Source: DAOPZC01 sp035353175
GTDB taxonomy: Bacteria > Verrucomicrobiota > Kiritimatiellia > RFP12 > UBA1067
Reading direction: 5' to 3'
Assembly (NCBI GenBank): GCA_035353175.1
Contig: DAOPZC010000013.1
Span: forward strand, 1 to 64,000
DNA length: 64,000 nt
The notes under the pieces are model-generated. The model did not search any database, was not told where the DNA came from, and was given only the letters and a program-made list of their open reading frames with translations. A program made the translations under genes and the position numbers. Of the stretch, positions 35,191 through 44,052 are shown piece by piece. Each line of letters begins with the position of its first letter. The first letter of the stretch is position 1.

Positions 35191-36726
35191 TCAGATCCAC
35201 ATCATGCGGTCGAGGGAGCGGTACTGGATCGCTTCGGAAATGTGGTTTGCGCCGATGGTTTCCGCGTCGGCCATGTCGGCGATGGTGCGGGCGACCTTGA
35301 CGATGCGGTCGTAGGCGCGCGCGCTGAAATTCAGCTCGCTCATCGCCATCTTGAGCAGGTCAGCGGCGTCGGATCCGAGCGCGCAGAAGGTCTGCACCTC
35401 GCGCGTGGACATGGCGGCATTGCAGGTGACGCGCGGCGCGTGGCGGAAGCGCTCGCGCTGCCGGCTGCGGCAGACCGCCACGCGTTCGCGGATCGCCGCC
35501 GAAGGCTCTCCCCGGCCGAGGGCGCTGAGGTCGTGGTATCGCACCGGCGGAACTTCGATGTGGATGTCGATGCGGTCGAGCAGCGGCCCCGACACTTTGT
35601 TGCGGTACGCTTGGATTTTGGTCGACGTGCAGCGGCATTCGCGTTTGGGGTCGCCCGCGTAGCCGCACGGGCAGGGGTTCATCGCCGCCACCAACATGAA
35701 CTGCGAGGGGAAGTCGAGGGTCGCGATCGCGCGCGAAATGGTGACGTGGCCGTCCTCGAGCGGTTGGCGCAGCACCTCCAGCACGTTGCGGTGGAACTCC
35801 GGCAACTCGTCGAGGAAAAGCACGCCGCGGTGGGCGAGGCTGACCTCGCCCGGCAGCGGATGGGTGCCGCCGCCCAGCAGTCCCGCGTCGGAGATGGTGT
35901 GGTGCGGGGCGCGGAAGGGGCGGTGCAGCACCAAGGCCTGATGGCTTTTGAGCGTGCCTGCCACGCTGTGGATGCGGGTGGCCTCGAGCGCCTCCTCCAG
36001 CGTCAGTTCCGGCAGGATCGAGGCGATGCGCCGGGCGAGCATGGTCTTGCCGGCGCCGGGACTCCCGATCATTAAAATATTGTGGCCGCCGCTGACCGCG
36101 ACCTCGATGGCCCGCTTGGCGGATTCTTGGCCTTTCACGTCGGCGAAGTCGTCGGTGTGCTGTCGTTCGCGTTCCACAAGGTCGGCGAGGTCCACGCGGA
36201 ACGGCTCGATTTTCAGCGCGCCTGAGAGGAAGTCGACCGCCTCGCGCAGGTGGCGAACCGGAAAGACGTCGATGCCTTCGGCTACGGCCGCCTCCTCGGC
36301 GTTGTCGGCGGGAACGAGGATGCCGCGTTTGCCTTGGCGGCGCATTTCGAGCGTGACGGGGAGCACGCCGCGCACGCGCCGGACCTCGCCGCTGAGCGCG
36401 AGCTCGCCGATCAGGGCGTACTGATCGAGGTGCGGCATCTCGGCTTCGCCGGTGGCGGCCAGCAGGCCGGCCGCGATCGGCAGGTCGTAAACCGGGCCCT
36501 CTTTCTTGATGTCGGCGGGAGCGAGGTTGATGGTCGTGCGACCGAGGGTGGGGCGGAACCCCGAGTTGTTTAGCGCAGTCCAGACGCGGTCTTTGCTTTC
36601 GCGCACCGCGGCGTCCGGCAGGCCGACGATCACGAACTGCGAATCGCCGCGGCCGGCGTTGACCTCGATCTCCACGGCGTAAGCGTTGACCCCATACACC
36701 GCACCTGAATAGACGCGTGAGAGCAT
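35191..36726 (-). CDS. comM: YifB/ComM family Mg-chelatase-like AAA+ ATPase
   Basis: This 511-residue protein has the full YifB/ComM layout: an N-terminal ChlI-like domain beginning MLSRVYSGAVYGVNAYAVEIE, a Walker A motif GSPGAGKT (221-228), a sensor region with GVLFLDELPEF (Walker B), and a C-terminal domain with two CxxxC-type metal-like segments (NPCPCGYAGDPKRECRCT). ComM is a DNA helicase that promotes branch migration during natural transformation; in non-competent bacteria the role is less clear. A GAGGAG ribosome site precedes the ATG. It lies 28 bases downstream of wrbA on the same strand and may share its transcript. Confidence 0.95.
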   Translation of the reverse strand: MLSRVYSGAVYGVNAYAVEIEVNAGRGDSQFVIVGLPDAAVRESKDRVWTALNNSGFRPTLGRTTINLAPADIKKEGPVYDLPIAAGLLAATGEAEMPHLDQYALIGELALSGEVRRVRGVLPVTLEMRRQGKRGILVPADNAEEAAVAEGIDVFPVRHLREAVDFLSGALKIEPFRVDLADLVERERQHTDDFADVKGQESAKRAIEVAVSGGHNILMIGSPGAGKTMLARRIASILPELTLEEALEATRIHSVAGTLKSHQALVLHRPFRAPHHTISDAGLLGGGTHPLPGEVSLAHRGVLFLDELPEFHRNVLEVLRQPLEDGHVTISRAIATLDFPSQFMLVAAMNPCPCGYAGDPKRECRCTSTKIQAYRNKVSGPLLDRIDIHIEVPPVRYHDLSALGRGEPSAAIRERVAVCRSRQRERFRHAPRVTCNAAMSTREVQTFCALGSDAADLLKMAMSELNFSARAYDRIVKVARTIADMADAETIGANHISEAIQYRSLDRMMWI

Positions 36727-36754
36727 GAAGGACGACTCCTCGTTTGCGGGCCGC

Positions 36755-37369
36755 TCAGCGCGCGAACAGCTTCAAGCCCAGCGTCGCGGCGTGACGGCCT
36801 TGAAGACGCGCGGTCGCGAGCTCAATCGCGGAGGGCTGCCGGCTGCCGTCCGGGCCGGCGATCGTGGTGGCGCCGTAGGGCGTTCCGCCGGTCAGCGCGT
36901 CCGGCACGTGGAGTCCGGGAGCCGACGGCGGCACACCGGCCACGACAAAGCCGAGGCCGAGCAGGACCGTGTGGAAACTGAGCAGCGTCGATTCTTGGCC
37001 GCTGTGCTGCCCGGCGGTCGAGCCGAAGACGCCGCCGAGTTTGCCGATGAAGGCGCCGCGCGCCCAGAGGCTGCCGGTCTGGTCGATGAAGTTCTTCATT
37101 TGCGCGGCCATCATGCCGTAGCGGGTGGGCGTGCCGAAGAGGATGACGTCGGCCTCTTCGAGCTGGGCCGGCTGTGCGACGGGGATATGTGCGAACCGGG
37201 TCCGCGCGGCTTTCGCGCCACTGGCCTCGAGCGCCGCCTCGGGCACGAGTTCCTGAACCTGCCAGAGCGAAACCTTTGTGTCGGGCATTTCGCCTGCGCC
37301 TGCGGCGACCGCTTCGGCCATTTGCCATACATGTCCGTACATGCTGTAGAAGATCACTTGCACGTTCAT
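36755..37369 (-). CDS. wrbA: NAD(P)H:quinone oxidoreductase WrbA
   Basis: This 204-residue protein is full length for WrbA. It starts VQVIFYSMYGHVWQMAEAVA (flavodoxin-like FMN phosphate loop) and carries the WrbA segments LFGTPTRYGMMAAQMKNFIDQTG and GVFGSTAGQHSGQESTLLSFH. The C-terminal GTPYGATTIAGPDGSRQPSA is the family's cofactor-binding end. It reduces quinones by two electrons and protects against oxidative stress. An AAAGGAG site precedes the ATG. It lies between the GH2 gene and comM on the minus strand. Confidence 0.96.
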   Translation of the reverse strand: MNVQVIFYSMYGHVWQMAEAVAAGAGEMPDTKVSLWQVQELVPEAALEASGAKAARTRFAHIPVAQPAQLEEADVILFGTPTRYGMMAAQMKNFIDQTGSLWARGAFIGKLGGVFGSTAGQHSGQESTLLSFHTVLLGLGFVVAGVPPSAPGLHVPDALTGGTPYGATTIAGPDGSRQPSAIELATARLQGRHAATLGLKLFAR

Positions 37370-37490
37370 TTTTCAGCTCCTTTCAACCCTGTTCAGTCCA
37401 TCCGATAACACACGCGAACCACCATCATTGGCGATACCGTACGCCGAAAAAGCAGGTGACGCAAGTTCAAAAGCCGCAGGACAAAAGCGG

Positions 37491-37556
37491 CAGGCCCACG
37501 CGAGAACGCCGCTCCGGGGGTCGGGATCGGGGTCTTCGTGTGGGCCTGAGCGGCGT
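37491..37556. terminator. Overlapping G+C-rich inverted repeats (hairpin, possible terminator)
   Basis: CAGGCCCAC (37491-37499) pairs with GTGGGCCTG (37540-37548), and with wobble pairs the plus-strand stem extends to about 17 pairs (37491-37507 with 37532-37548). A second pair, ACGCCGCTC (37506-37514) with GAGCGGCGT (37548-37556), interleaves with it in A-B-A'-B' order, so the two stems compete or form a pseudoknot. It lies between the GH2 stop (37574) and the wrbA start (37369). Confidence 0.5.
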
Positions 37557-37573
37557 CGTGAAGCGGGGTGAGA

Positions 37574-40500
37574 CTATTGCGCCGCCGGCACGGCGAGTTC
37601 GGCGAGCACGGGTTTCACGCGGCTGGCCGGAGCTTGCAGGCGGCCGGCCTGCGGCAGTTTCGCTCCGGCGGGCAGGAGGCGCAGCACGTAGCTGAAAGAC
37701 GCGGGGGCCGACCAGACGACATATTCATCGGCGGGGCGGGGCCCGCAGCCGTTGGAGCCGACGCCGGTCGTGCGCGCGGCAATCACGAACGCGCTGGCCG
37801 CGCTGGGCGGCAGGTCGACCGTGTACTCGACCGGGTCCATCTGCTCGTCGGTGTAGGGCAACACGCCGGCCTGCAACACGCCGCCGGCATCGGCCTGCGC
37901 CATCAGCCCGGGCTTCCGCTTGCCGGTGACGGCCGCCCAGCGCACGTCCTCGTGGTTGCCGTTCTCCATCGGCTTGGCGTAGGGCGTCATGTTGCCGCGC
38001 ACCGTGCCCGTGTAGAGGCCGACGTCGGAACCGCGCTTGCGGTCGGCGTAGTTTTCCATGGGCCCGCGGCCGAGGTAGGCGAACTGGTCGAGCGCCGGAT
38101 CGAGCAGCAGCCGCACGCCGAGGCGCGCGAACGGGATCTTCTTGCCCTGCGGGTTGACGCTGTTGTCCACCGCGACCGAGCCGTCGCCGAAGACCGTGTA
38201 GGCGGCGGTGTGGCCGATCCGGAAAGCGCCGGCGCCTTGGAGTTCCAGCGTCGCGGTGACGCGCACCACGGCGGGACTGGCCTGCTGCGCCGAGAGACTG
38301 ACGATCTTCCACTGCGGGTCGATCAGGCCGTAGCGCTTCCAGTCGTTGAAGGCCCACATGTCGTCGGTCTTGTGCGCCGCGCGCCAGAGGTGCAGCCGTG
38401 GGCCGCCGTTGGCGGCGAGCAGGTTCTGCCCGTCGCGCTCGAGGGCGCTGATGAAACCGGTGGCCTTGTCGAACGTGACGGCGAAACCGTCGCCGGTGAC
38501 CGAGATGGCGGCGGCGTCCTGTTTCAGCGTCAGGGGCTCCATCACGGCGACGTCGGCGACCGGCGCGGGGACGGCGACGGGCAGTTTGAACTGCTGCCAC
38601 GCCACCTCGTGGCCGGCCTTGGCCCAGGGCGCGTTTTTGGCCAGTTTGAACGAGACGCGCAGAAAATATTCGGCGCCCGGCTTCGCGCGGAACTTCGGCA
38701 GGGGGATCGCGACCGTCTCCTCCGCGCCGGGCGCCAGGCTGAGTTTCGGCAGCTTGCCGTCCGCGATTTCGTCGCCGTCGGCGGTGACGCTCCACGTGCC
38801 GGCAAAGCCATTGAGCGGGAGGAAGGCGTATTTATTGCGGATTTTCACCTTGCCGGCCGCCAGATCGTCCGCGGCAATGCCGATCCACTGGTAGGCTTTT
38901 TTCATCTCCGGGTAGTGCGGTTTGGGCGAGCGATCGTGGAAGACCACGCCTTTATGGATGAAGTAGTGGTCGTTGGGCACTTCGCCGAAGCCCCCGCCAT
39001 AGGCGAGGTAGACGCGCTTGGGGTCGCGGCGGTTCCACAGTCCCTGGTCTTGCCACTCCCAGATCGCGCCGCCCATCAGCGCCGGATATGTGTCGAACAC
39101 GTCGTTGTACTCGCCGATCGAGCCCATCGAGTTGTTCATCGCGTGGGCATACTCGCACATGTAGAACGGCTTGGTCAGAGTGGGATCCTGCGCGATGCGC
39201 TCGATCTGCGTCCAGTGGGTGTACATCTGGCTGTCCACGTCGGCGGGGTTTTTCGCGCCTGTGCCGAAGCGCTCGTAGTGCACCGGGCGTGAGGTGTCGA
39301 GCGCTTTCACGGCTTTCAGCGCCGCGAGGAAGTTCGGGCCCGACCCCGCCTCGTTGCCGAGCGACCACATCACCACCGAAGCGTGGTTTTTGAAGTTCTC
39401 GGCGTTCGCCACGTTGCGGTCCACGTGTGCGGCCTCGGCCTCTTTGACGTTCGAGAGCGACTCGGGGCCGTAGCCGTAGCCGTGGGTCTCGAGGTTCGCT
39501 TCGGCGCAGAGATAGAGGCCGTATTCGTCGCACAGCTCGTACCAGAGAGGGTCGTCGGAGTAGTGGCAGGTGCGGACGTGGTTGCAGTTGCCCGTCTTGA
39601 GCACCCCGATGTCGCGGAGCATGCTGGCGCGGTCGACGGTGTGCCCCGTGTCGGCTTCCATCTCGTGGCGGTTGGCACCCTTGAGCTTCACCGGCACGCC
39701 GTTGATCTGAAAGACGCGGCCCTTGATCTCGACCTTGCGGAAGCCGGTGCGCGTCGAGAGGAACTCCGCGCCATTGTTGAGCGTCAGCACGGTGGTGTAG
39801 AGGTTGGGCGTTTCGGCGTTCCACTTGAGCGGATCCGCCACGGCCAGCTTGAGCGCGACCGGCGCTTCGGCTCCGGCCGCAAGAGCGGGCACGTCGCCGG
39901 CGGCCTGCGCCACGGCCTTGCCCGCCGCGTCATAGACGGCCGCGGTCAGCCTGCCGGCCGCGGCGGCCTGCGCGCCGAAGTTCTTCACCTTCGCGGTCAC
40001 CGCCAGCGTCGCGTCTTTGTACTGCGCATCGAGGTCCGGCAGCGCGAAGAAATCCCGGACATGGACCTGCGGCGCGCTCCAGAGGTAGCAGTCGCGGAAA
40101 ATGCCGGAGAGACGGAACATGTCCTGGTCCTCGAACCAGGTGCCGGAGCTGAAGCGGTAGACCTCGACGGCCAGCATGTTCTTGCCGGGCTTCACGAAGG
40201 GCGTGACGTCGAACTCCGCCGTGTTGCGGCTGTTGACGCTGTAGCCGACCTTCTCGCCGTTGATCCAGAGGTAGAATGCACTGTCCACGCCGCTGAACGC
40301 GAGGAAGACGCGGCGCCCCGCCCAGTCTTTAGGCAGGTCGAAGTCGCGGCGGTAGCTGCCCACCGGGTTGCGCTCGACGAAGGCGGTCCAGTCCTGCGGC
40401 GGATCGGTCATCACGCGCGGGAAATCTTTTTTGATGATGTAGCCGAAATTTTTATAGTACGGCGTGCCGTAGCCGAGCACCTGCCAGCACGAAGGCACGG

Positions 40501-40792
40501 GGATCTCCTTCCAGCCGCTGACGTCGAACGAGGGTTTGTAGAAATCCAGCGGACGCTCGTCGGGGTGCTTGACCCAGTTGAACTTCCACTGGCCGTTGAG
40601 CACCCGGCAATGGGGCGATTCCAGACGTTTGCCCGCCAGAGCCTGCCGCAGGGTCGCGTAGGGCATCAGCGTGGCGTGATAGGGCTGCTTGTTGATGCCG
40701 AGGCATTCGGGGTTCTCGATCTCGGGCGGCAAGGCCGCGCCAACGTTCAAACAGCCGATCGCCAGCAGGCCGGACAATAGAGACATTCGCAT
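37574..40792 (-). CDS. Exported GH2 beta-galactosidase (LacZ-like)
   Basis: This 1,072-residue protein has a signal peptide (MRMSLLSGLLAIGCLNVGAA) and the five-domain LacZ layout: jelly roll (FYKPSFDVSGWKEIPVPSCWQ), immunoglobulin-like, TIM barrel, second immunoglobulin-like and the C-terminal beta-galactosidase small-chain domain. The acid/base Glu481 is in MWSLGNEAGSG and the nucleophile Glu547 in FYMCEYAHAMNNSMG. The length is near E. coli LacZ (1,023) plus the signal peptide. It probably acts on beta-galactosides in the periplasm. GGGAG precedes the ATG; a promoter candidate lies at 40880-40908. The promoter lacks the CGYAAA module, so it appears to be outside that regulon. Confidence 0.93.
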   Translation of the reverse strand: MRMSLLSGLLAIGCLNVGAALPPEIENPECLGINKQPYHATLMPYATLRQALAGKRLESPHCRVLNGQWKFNWVKHPDERPLDFYKPSFDVSGWKEIPVPSCWQVLGYGTPYYKNFGYIIKKDFPRVMTDPPQDWTAFVERNPVGSYRRDFDLPKDWAGRRVFLAFSGVDSAFYLWINGEKVGYSVNSRNTAEFDVTPFVKPGKNMLAVEVYRFSSGTWFEDQDMFRLSGIFRDCYLWSAPQVHVRDFFALPDLDAQYKDATLAVTAKVKNFGAQAAAAGRLTAAVYDAAGKAVAQAAGDVPALAAGAEAPVALKLAVADPLKWNAETPNLYTTVLTLNNGAEFLSTRTGFRKVEIKGRVFQINGVPVKLKGANRHEMEADTGHTVDRASMLRDIGVLKTGNCNHVRTCHYSDDPLWYELCDEYGLYLCAEANLETHGYGYGPESLSNVKEAEAAHVDRNVANAENFKNHASVVMWSLGNEAGSGPNFLAALKAVKALDTSRPVHYERFGTGAKNPADVDSQMYTHWTQIERIAQDPTLTKPFYMCEYAHAMNNSMGSIGEYNDVFDTYPALMGGAIWEWQDQGLWNRRDPKRVYLAYGGGFGEVPNDHYFIHKGVVFHDRSPKPHYPEMKKAYQWIGIAADDLAAGKVKIRNKYAFLPLNGFAGTWSVTADGDEIADGKLPKLSLAPGAEETVAIPLPKFRAKPGAEYFLRVSFKLAKNAPWAKAGHEVAWQQFKLPVAVPAPVADVAVMEPLTLKQDAAAISVTGDGFAVTFDKATGFISALERDGQNLLAANGGPRLHLWRAAHKTDDMWAFNDWKRYGLIDPQWKIVSLSAQQASPAVVRVTATLELQGAGAFRIGHTAAYTVFGDGSVAVDNSVNPQGKKIPFARLGVRLLLDPALDQFAYLGRGPMENYADRKRGSDVGLYTGTVRGNMTPYAKPMENGNHEDVRWAAVTGKRKPGLMAQADAGGVLQAGVLPYTDEQMDPVEYTVDLPPSAASAFVIAARTTGVGSNGCGPRPADEYVVWSAPASFSYVLRLLPAGAKLPQAGRLQAPASRVKPVLAELAVPAAQ

Positions 40793-40879
40793 GGTCGTTC
40801 TCCCTTTCTCTCGCTTCGCAGAAAATGCTCGTCGCCAGAGGTTCCCTCACGCGGCATACATCTTCCGATTCATAAAACC

Positions 40880-40908
40880 AGAGTACGCTATATTTTTAAA
40901 AACGTCAT
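40880..40908 (-). promoter_or_regulatory. Candidate promoter of the GH2 gene
   Basis: On the minus strand, ATGACG (40908-40903), a 17-base A/T-rich spacer and TACTCT (40885-40880) lie about 90 bases before the GH2 start codon. Both boxes are partial matches. The rest of 40793-41028 has no gene; the aminotransferase promoter must lie near its plus-strand end. Confidence 0.4.
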
Positions 40909-41028
40909 TTTCTTCCTGAAAAAAAGTGCGGGGAGCGCCGGGCTTGCCCCGGTGACCCGCGCGATGCGGAGGCCTCGCTTTACAACCCCGGCGGGATGAT
41001 ATACCTTATTCTGAAAAGGATATTTCAC

Positions 41029-42210
41029 ATGCCCCAGACCAGTGTCCGCACCAGCCATTTCACGGAGTCTGTCATCCGGCGTATGACGCGCGTGGCCAAC
41101 GCGTGCGGGGCGGTAAACCTCTCCCAGGGTTTCCCCGATTTCGATCCGCCCCCGGAACTGCTCGCCGCGGCCGAGCGCGCGGCGCGGCAGGGGCCGCACC
41201 AGTACGCGGTGACGTGGGGCGCGGCGAATTTCCGCCAGGCGTTCGCGCGCAAGCAGTCGCGGTTCATGGGCGTGCCGGTCGACGCGGACGCGAACGTGGT
41301 CGTCACCTGCGGCAGCACCGAAGCCATGATGGCCGCCATGATGACCGCCTGCAACCCGGGCGACAAGGTCGTGATTTTTTCGCCGTTCTACGAGAACTAC
41401 ACGGCCGACACGATCCTGACCGGCGCGGTTCCCGTCTACGTGCCGCTGCGGCCGCCGAGTTTCGACTTCGACCCCGACGAATTGCGCGCCGCTTTTGAGA
41501 CGCACCGGCCCAAGGCCTTGATCCTGTGCAATCCGTCCAACCCGTCCGGCAAGGTCTTCACGCGCAAGGAGCTGGAGCTGATCGCCGGGCTGGCCCAAGA
41601 GTTCGATGCTTTTGTCATCACGGACGAGGTCTACGAGCACATCGTCTACGCGCCGCACGCGCACACCTATATGGCCTCGCTGCCGGGCATGTTCGAGCGC
41701 ACGATCTCATGCAGCTCGCTCTCCAAGACCTACTCCATCACCGGCTGGCGGCTGGGCACGGTGGTGGCCGCGCCCGCCGTGACCGACGTGGTGCGCAAGG
41801 TGCACGATTTCCTGACGGTCGGGGCGGCCGCGCCGTTGCAGGAGGCGGCGGTGACGGCGCTGGAGTTCCCCGACAGCTACTATCTGGAGCTGGGCGCGAA
41901 GTACACGGCGATGCGGGAGGTGTTCACGGGGTGGCTGGACCGCGCGGGCTTGCGTTACACGCGGCCGCAGGGCGCGTACTACGTGATGGTCGACGTCGGC
42001 GAGTTCGGCGTGGCCGACGACGTCAACTTCTGCGAATGGCTGGCGCGCGAGGTCGGCGTGGCGGCGGTGCCGGGCTCCAGCTTCTTCCGCGAGCCGGTCC
42101 GCCACCTGATCCGCTTCCATTTCGCCAAGCGCGAGGAAACGCTGAATGCGGCGGGCGAGCGCCTGCTGCGCCTGCGCGAGAGCGCCGCCGCGAAGGGCTG
42201 GCGCGGCTAG
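41029..42210 (+). CDS. PLP-dependent class I/II aminotransferase
   Basis: The ATG at 41029, with AAGGA upstream, gives 393 residues starting MPQTSVRTSHFTESVIRRM. The fold type I signatures are AVNLSQGFPDF, VVTCGSTEAMMAAMM, LCNPSNPSGKVFTR (Asn for the PLP ring), and the lysine region SSLSKTYSITGWRLG. The pattern is closest to the aspartate/kynurenine/methionine aminotransferase group (YbdL/KAT-like), which uses methionine, glutamine or aromatic amino acids. The location at the edge of the sulfur gene region is compatible with methionine or its keto acid as substrate, but that is inference. It is cytoplasmic; the upstream frame extension to 40996 has no spaced ribosome site. Confidence 0.9.
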   Translation: MPQTSVRTSHFTESVIRRMTRVANACGAVNLSQGFPDFDPPPELLAAAERAARQGPHQYAVTWGAANFRQAFARKQSRFMGVPVDADANVVVTCGSTEAMMAAMMTACNPGDKVVIFSPFYENYTADTILTGAVPVYVPLRPPSFDFDPDELRAAFETHRPKALILCNPSNPSGKVFTRKELELIAGLAQEFDAFVITDEVYEHIVYAPHAHTYMASLPGMFERTISCSSLSKTYSITGWRLGTVVAAPAVTDVVRKVHDFLTVGAAAPLQEAAVTALEFPDSYYLELGAKYTAMREVFTGWLDRAGLRYTRPQGAYYVMVDVGEFGVADDVNFCEWLAREVGVAAVPGSSFFREPVRHLIRFHFAKREETLNAAGERLLRLRESAAAKGWRG

Positions 42211-42267
42211 ATCGGGCGCGTGAACGTTACGAAGCGTATGCCTGCGGCGGTGCCGCATCGCTTAAAG

Positions 42268-42319
42268 ATTTCATTATTGAAATATAACGATTGACGGATG
42301 GGCGAAAGCGTGGTAACGT
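42268..42319 (+). promoter_or_regulatory. Promoter and putative operator of the ArsR gene; leaderless start
   Basis: TTGACG (42291-42296), a 17-bp spacer and TAACGT (42314-42319) place the expected transcript start at about 42326-42327, on the A of the ATG, so the mRNA is probably leaderless. A perfect inverted repeat ATTTCA-TTAT-TGAAAT (42268-42283) lies 8 bases upstream of the -35 and is A/T-rich like known ArsR-family operators. This suggests autoregulation. Confidence 0.6.
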
Positions 42320-42326
42320 TTGCGCC

Positions 42327-42632
42327 ATGAAAAGCCAAAAACTGCTGACGCCCGGCCAGATCGAGCGGAGCGCCCGTGTCCTTCAGGCGCTGGCGAACCC
42401 GCTCCGGTTGGGCATGATACAGGCGCTGGCGGAGTCGCCGCTGACGTGTTCCGAGCTGCAAGCGGTGCTGGGGTGCCCGCAGTCAACCCTTTCGCTGCAG
42501 CTCAAGGTGCTGGTCGATCAGGGGCTTGTCGCCACGTGCAAAGAAGGGACCGTCAAGCGGTGCTCGATCCGCAACAGCGATTTTCTCAAGTTGTTCGCGT
42601 GTTTGCGGCGGCACGTGAGCGAAGTGCTGTGA
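42327..42632 (+). CDS. ArsR/SmtB family winged-helix regulator
   Basis: This 101-residue protein begins MKSQKLLTPGQIERSARVLQ, followed by ALANPLRLGMIQALAESPLT, the typical ArsR opening, with recognition helix LGCPQSTLSLQLKVLVDQGLV and wing GTVKRCSI. Cysteines occur at TCSELQAVLGC, ATCKEG, KRCS and LFACLRR; several ArsR proteins (BigR/SqrR/YgaV type) sense persulfides through cysteine pairs, which fits the persulfide-dioxygenase fusion immediately downstream (58-base gap). The longer frame from 42291 overlaps the -35 box, so the ATG at 42327 is preferred. Sensing of sulfide/persulfide is inferred from context; arsenite or another metal is the alternative. Confidence 0.88.
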   Translation: MKSQKLLTPGQIERSARVLQALANPLRLGMIQALAESPLTCSELQAVLGCPQSTLSLQLKVLVDQGLVATCKEGTVKRCSIRNSDFLKLFACLRRHVSEVL

Positions 42633-42690
42633 AGAAGGCGGGTTCGCGATCAAGAGGTGTGTCATCGGTTGCCTGAGAAAGGGAGAAAAA

Positions 42691-44019
42691 ATGAAAATCA
42701 TCGGTTCGCTGTGTATCGTTTCTTTCGCGCATCCTCAGGGGTGTTGCGGATATCTTTTGGCCGATGCGGTCAGCAAAGAGGCGCTGGCTTTGGATCCGCA
42801 TCTCGATTTGGTGCATGACATGGCTGAACGGGTGAAGGCCGAAGGCTGGACGCTCCGCTACGTGGCGGACACCCACACCCATGCCGACCATCCGTCGGGC
42901 GCGGGCGAACTGGCCGCCCGGTTTAACTCCGTGCGGATGGCGCACGAGAAGGCCCGCCATGCGGGCGTCACCGCGCCGCTCAAGGACGGCGACCGGATCC
43001 GGCTGGGCGGACAGGCGATCGCGGTGCGGCATGCCCCGGGCCACACGCCCGACCACCTGGTGCTCGTGGCGGACGGCGCGCTCTTCGCCGGCGACACCCT
43101 CTTCATCGGCGGGGTGGCCCGCACCGATTTTCTGGGCGGGGACGCGGGGCAGCTGTTCGACACCCTCCACGCGCTGCTGGCGGCCCTGCCGGGCGAGACG
43201 GTGCTGTTTCCGGGCCACGACTATCACGGCCAGACCGAGAGCACGCTCGAGCAGGAGCGCCGCACCAACCCTTGGCTGCGGATCGCGGACCGCGGCGAGT
43301 TTGTGCGCCAGCTCACGGCGAATCCGCCGCCCCGGCCGGCCAACATGGACGATCTGCTGCGGCTCAACCGCGAAGGCGTCAACATCCCGGCTTCGGTTTC
43401 GGCGCCGGACGCCGCCCGCCTGGTGGGAGCGGGCGGGGCGTTGAGCGTGATCGATGTGCGGACGGGCGCGGAGTATGCGGCGGAGCACATCTCGGGCGCG
43501 CATCTGATTCCGCTCGACCAGCTCGAGGCGCGTCTGGACGAGGTGCGTGCCGTGCCGGCGCCGCGGCTGGTGCTGTGCCGCAGCGGGGGACGCGCCGCGC
43601 TCGCCAAGAAAACGCTGGAGCAGCACCACGTCGCGGGGCTGTCCGTCGTCGAAGGCGGGCTCGGCGCCTACGTGGCCGCGGGCGGCAAGACCGTGAAGGG
43701 CAAGTCCGTGATCTCGCTTGAGCGGCAGGTGCGGATCGCGGCCGGCGCGCTGGTGCTGCTCGGCGTGCTGCTCGGCGCGTTCGCGCACGCCGGTTTCCTG
43801 GTCCTGTCGGGTTTTGTGGGCGCGGGCCTCGTGTTCGCGGGGATCACGGACTGGTGCGGCATGGGGCTGCTGCTGGCCAGGATGCCGTGGAACCAGGTGA
43901 CGGCGGCAGAGGCGGCGCCGGCGCACGGCGGGACCTGCGCAGCGGGCCTGCCGGGCGGCTGCGCGGCGGGGGCGCCCGCTGCCGGCAGCTGCGACCTCCC
44001 TTCTTCGGACAAGAAATGA
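42691..44019 (+). CDS. Persulfide dioxygenase-like MBL / rhodanese / DUF2892 triple fusion
   Basis: This 442-residue protein joins three sulfur domains. Residues 1-235 are an ETHE1-like metallo-beta-lactamase with THTHADH (His62, His64, Asp66, His67), His118, Asp135 in GDTLFIGGVARTDF and His176 in FPGHDYHG. Residues 236-335 are a rhodanese with a six-residue active loop CRSGGR (Cys296). Residues 340-400 are a two-helix membrane domain of the YgaP/DUF2892 kind, ending TDWCGMGLLLARMPWN. A tail with three cysteines follows (TCAAGL, GGCAAG, GSCD). MBL-rhodanese fusions oxidise glutathione or CoA persulfide to sulfite and then transfer sulfur; the membrane domain tethers this one to the inner membrane. 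It follows the ArsR gene closely and is the probable regulated target. Confidence 0.92.
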   Translation: MKIIGSLCIVSFAHPQGCCGYLLADAVSKEALALDPHLDLVHDMAERVKAEGWTLRYVADTHTHADHPSGAGELAARFNSVRMAHEKARHAGVTAPLKDGDRIRLGGQAIAVRHAPGHTPDHLVLVADGALFAGDTLFIGGVARTDFLGGDAGQLFDTLHALLAALPGETVLFPGHDYHGQTESTLEQERRTNPWLRIADRGEFVRQLTANPPPRPANMDDLLRLNREGVNIPASVSAPDAARLVGAGGALSVIDVRTGAEYAAEHISGAHLIPLDQLEARLDEVRAVPAPRLVLCRSGGRAALAKKTLEQHHVAGLSVVEGGLGAYVAAGGKTVKGKSVISLERQVRIAAGALVLLGVLLGAFAHAGFLVLSGFVGAGLVFAGITDWCGMGLLLARMPWNQVTAAEAAPAHGGTCAAGLPGGCAAGAPAAGSCDLPSSDKK

Positions 44020-44052
44020 CGCGTCGGCGTCGGACGGGATAGAGGAGCAACG

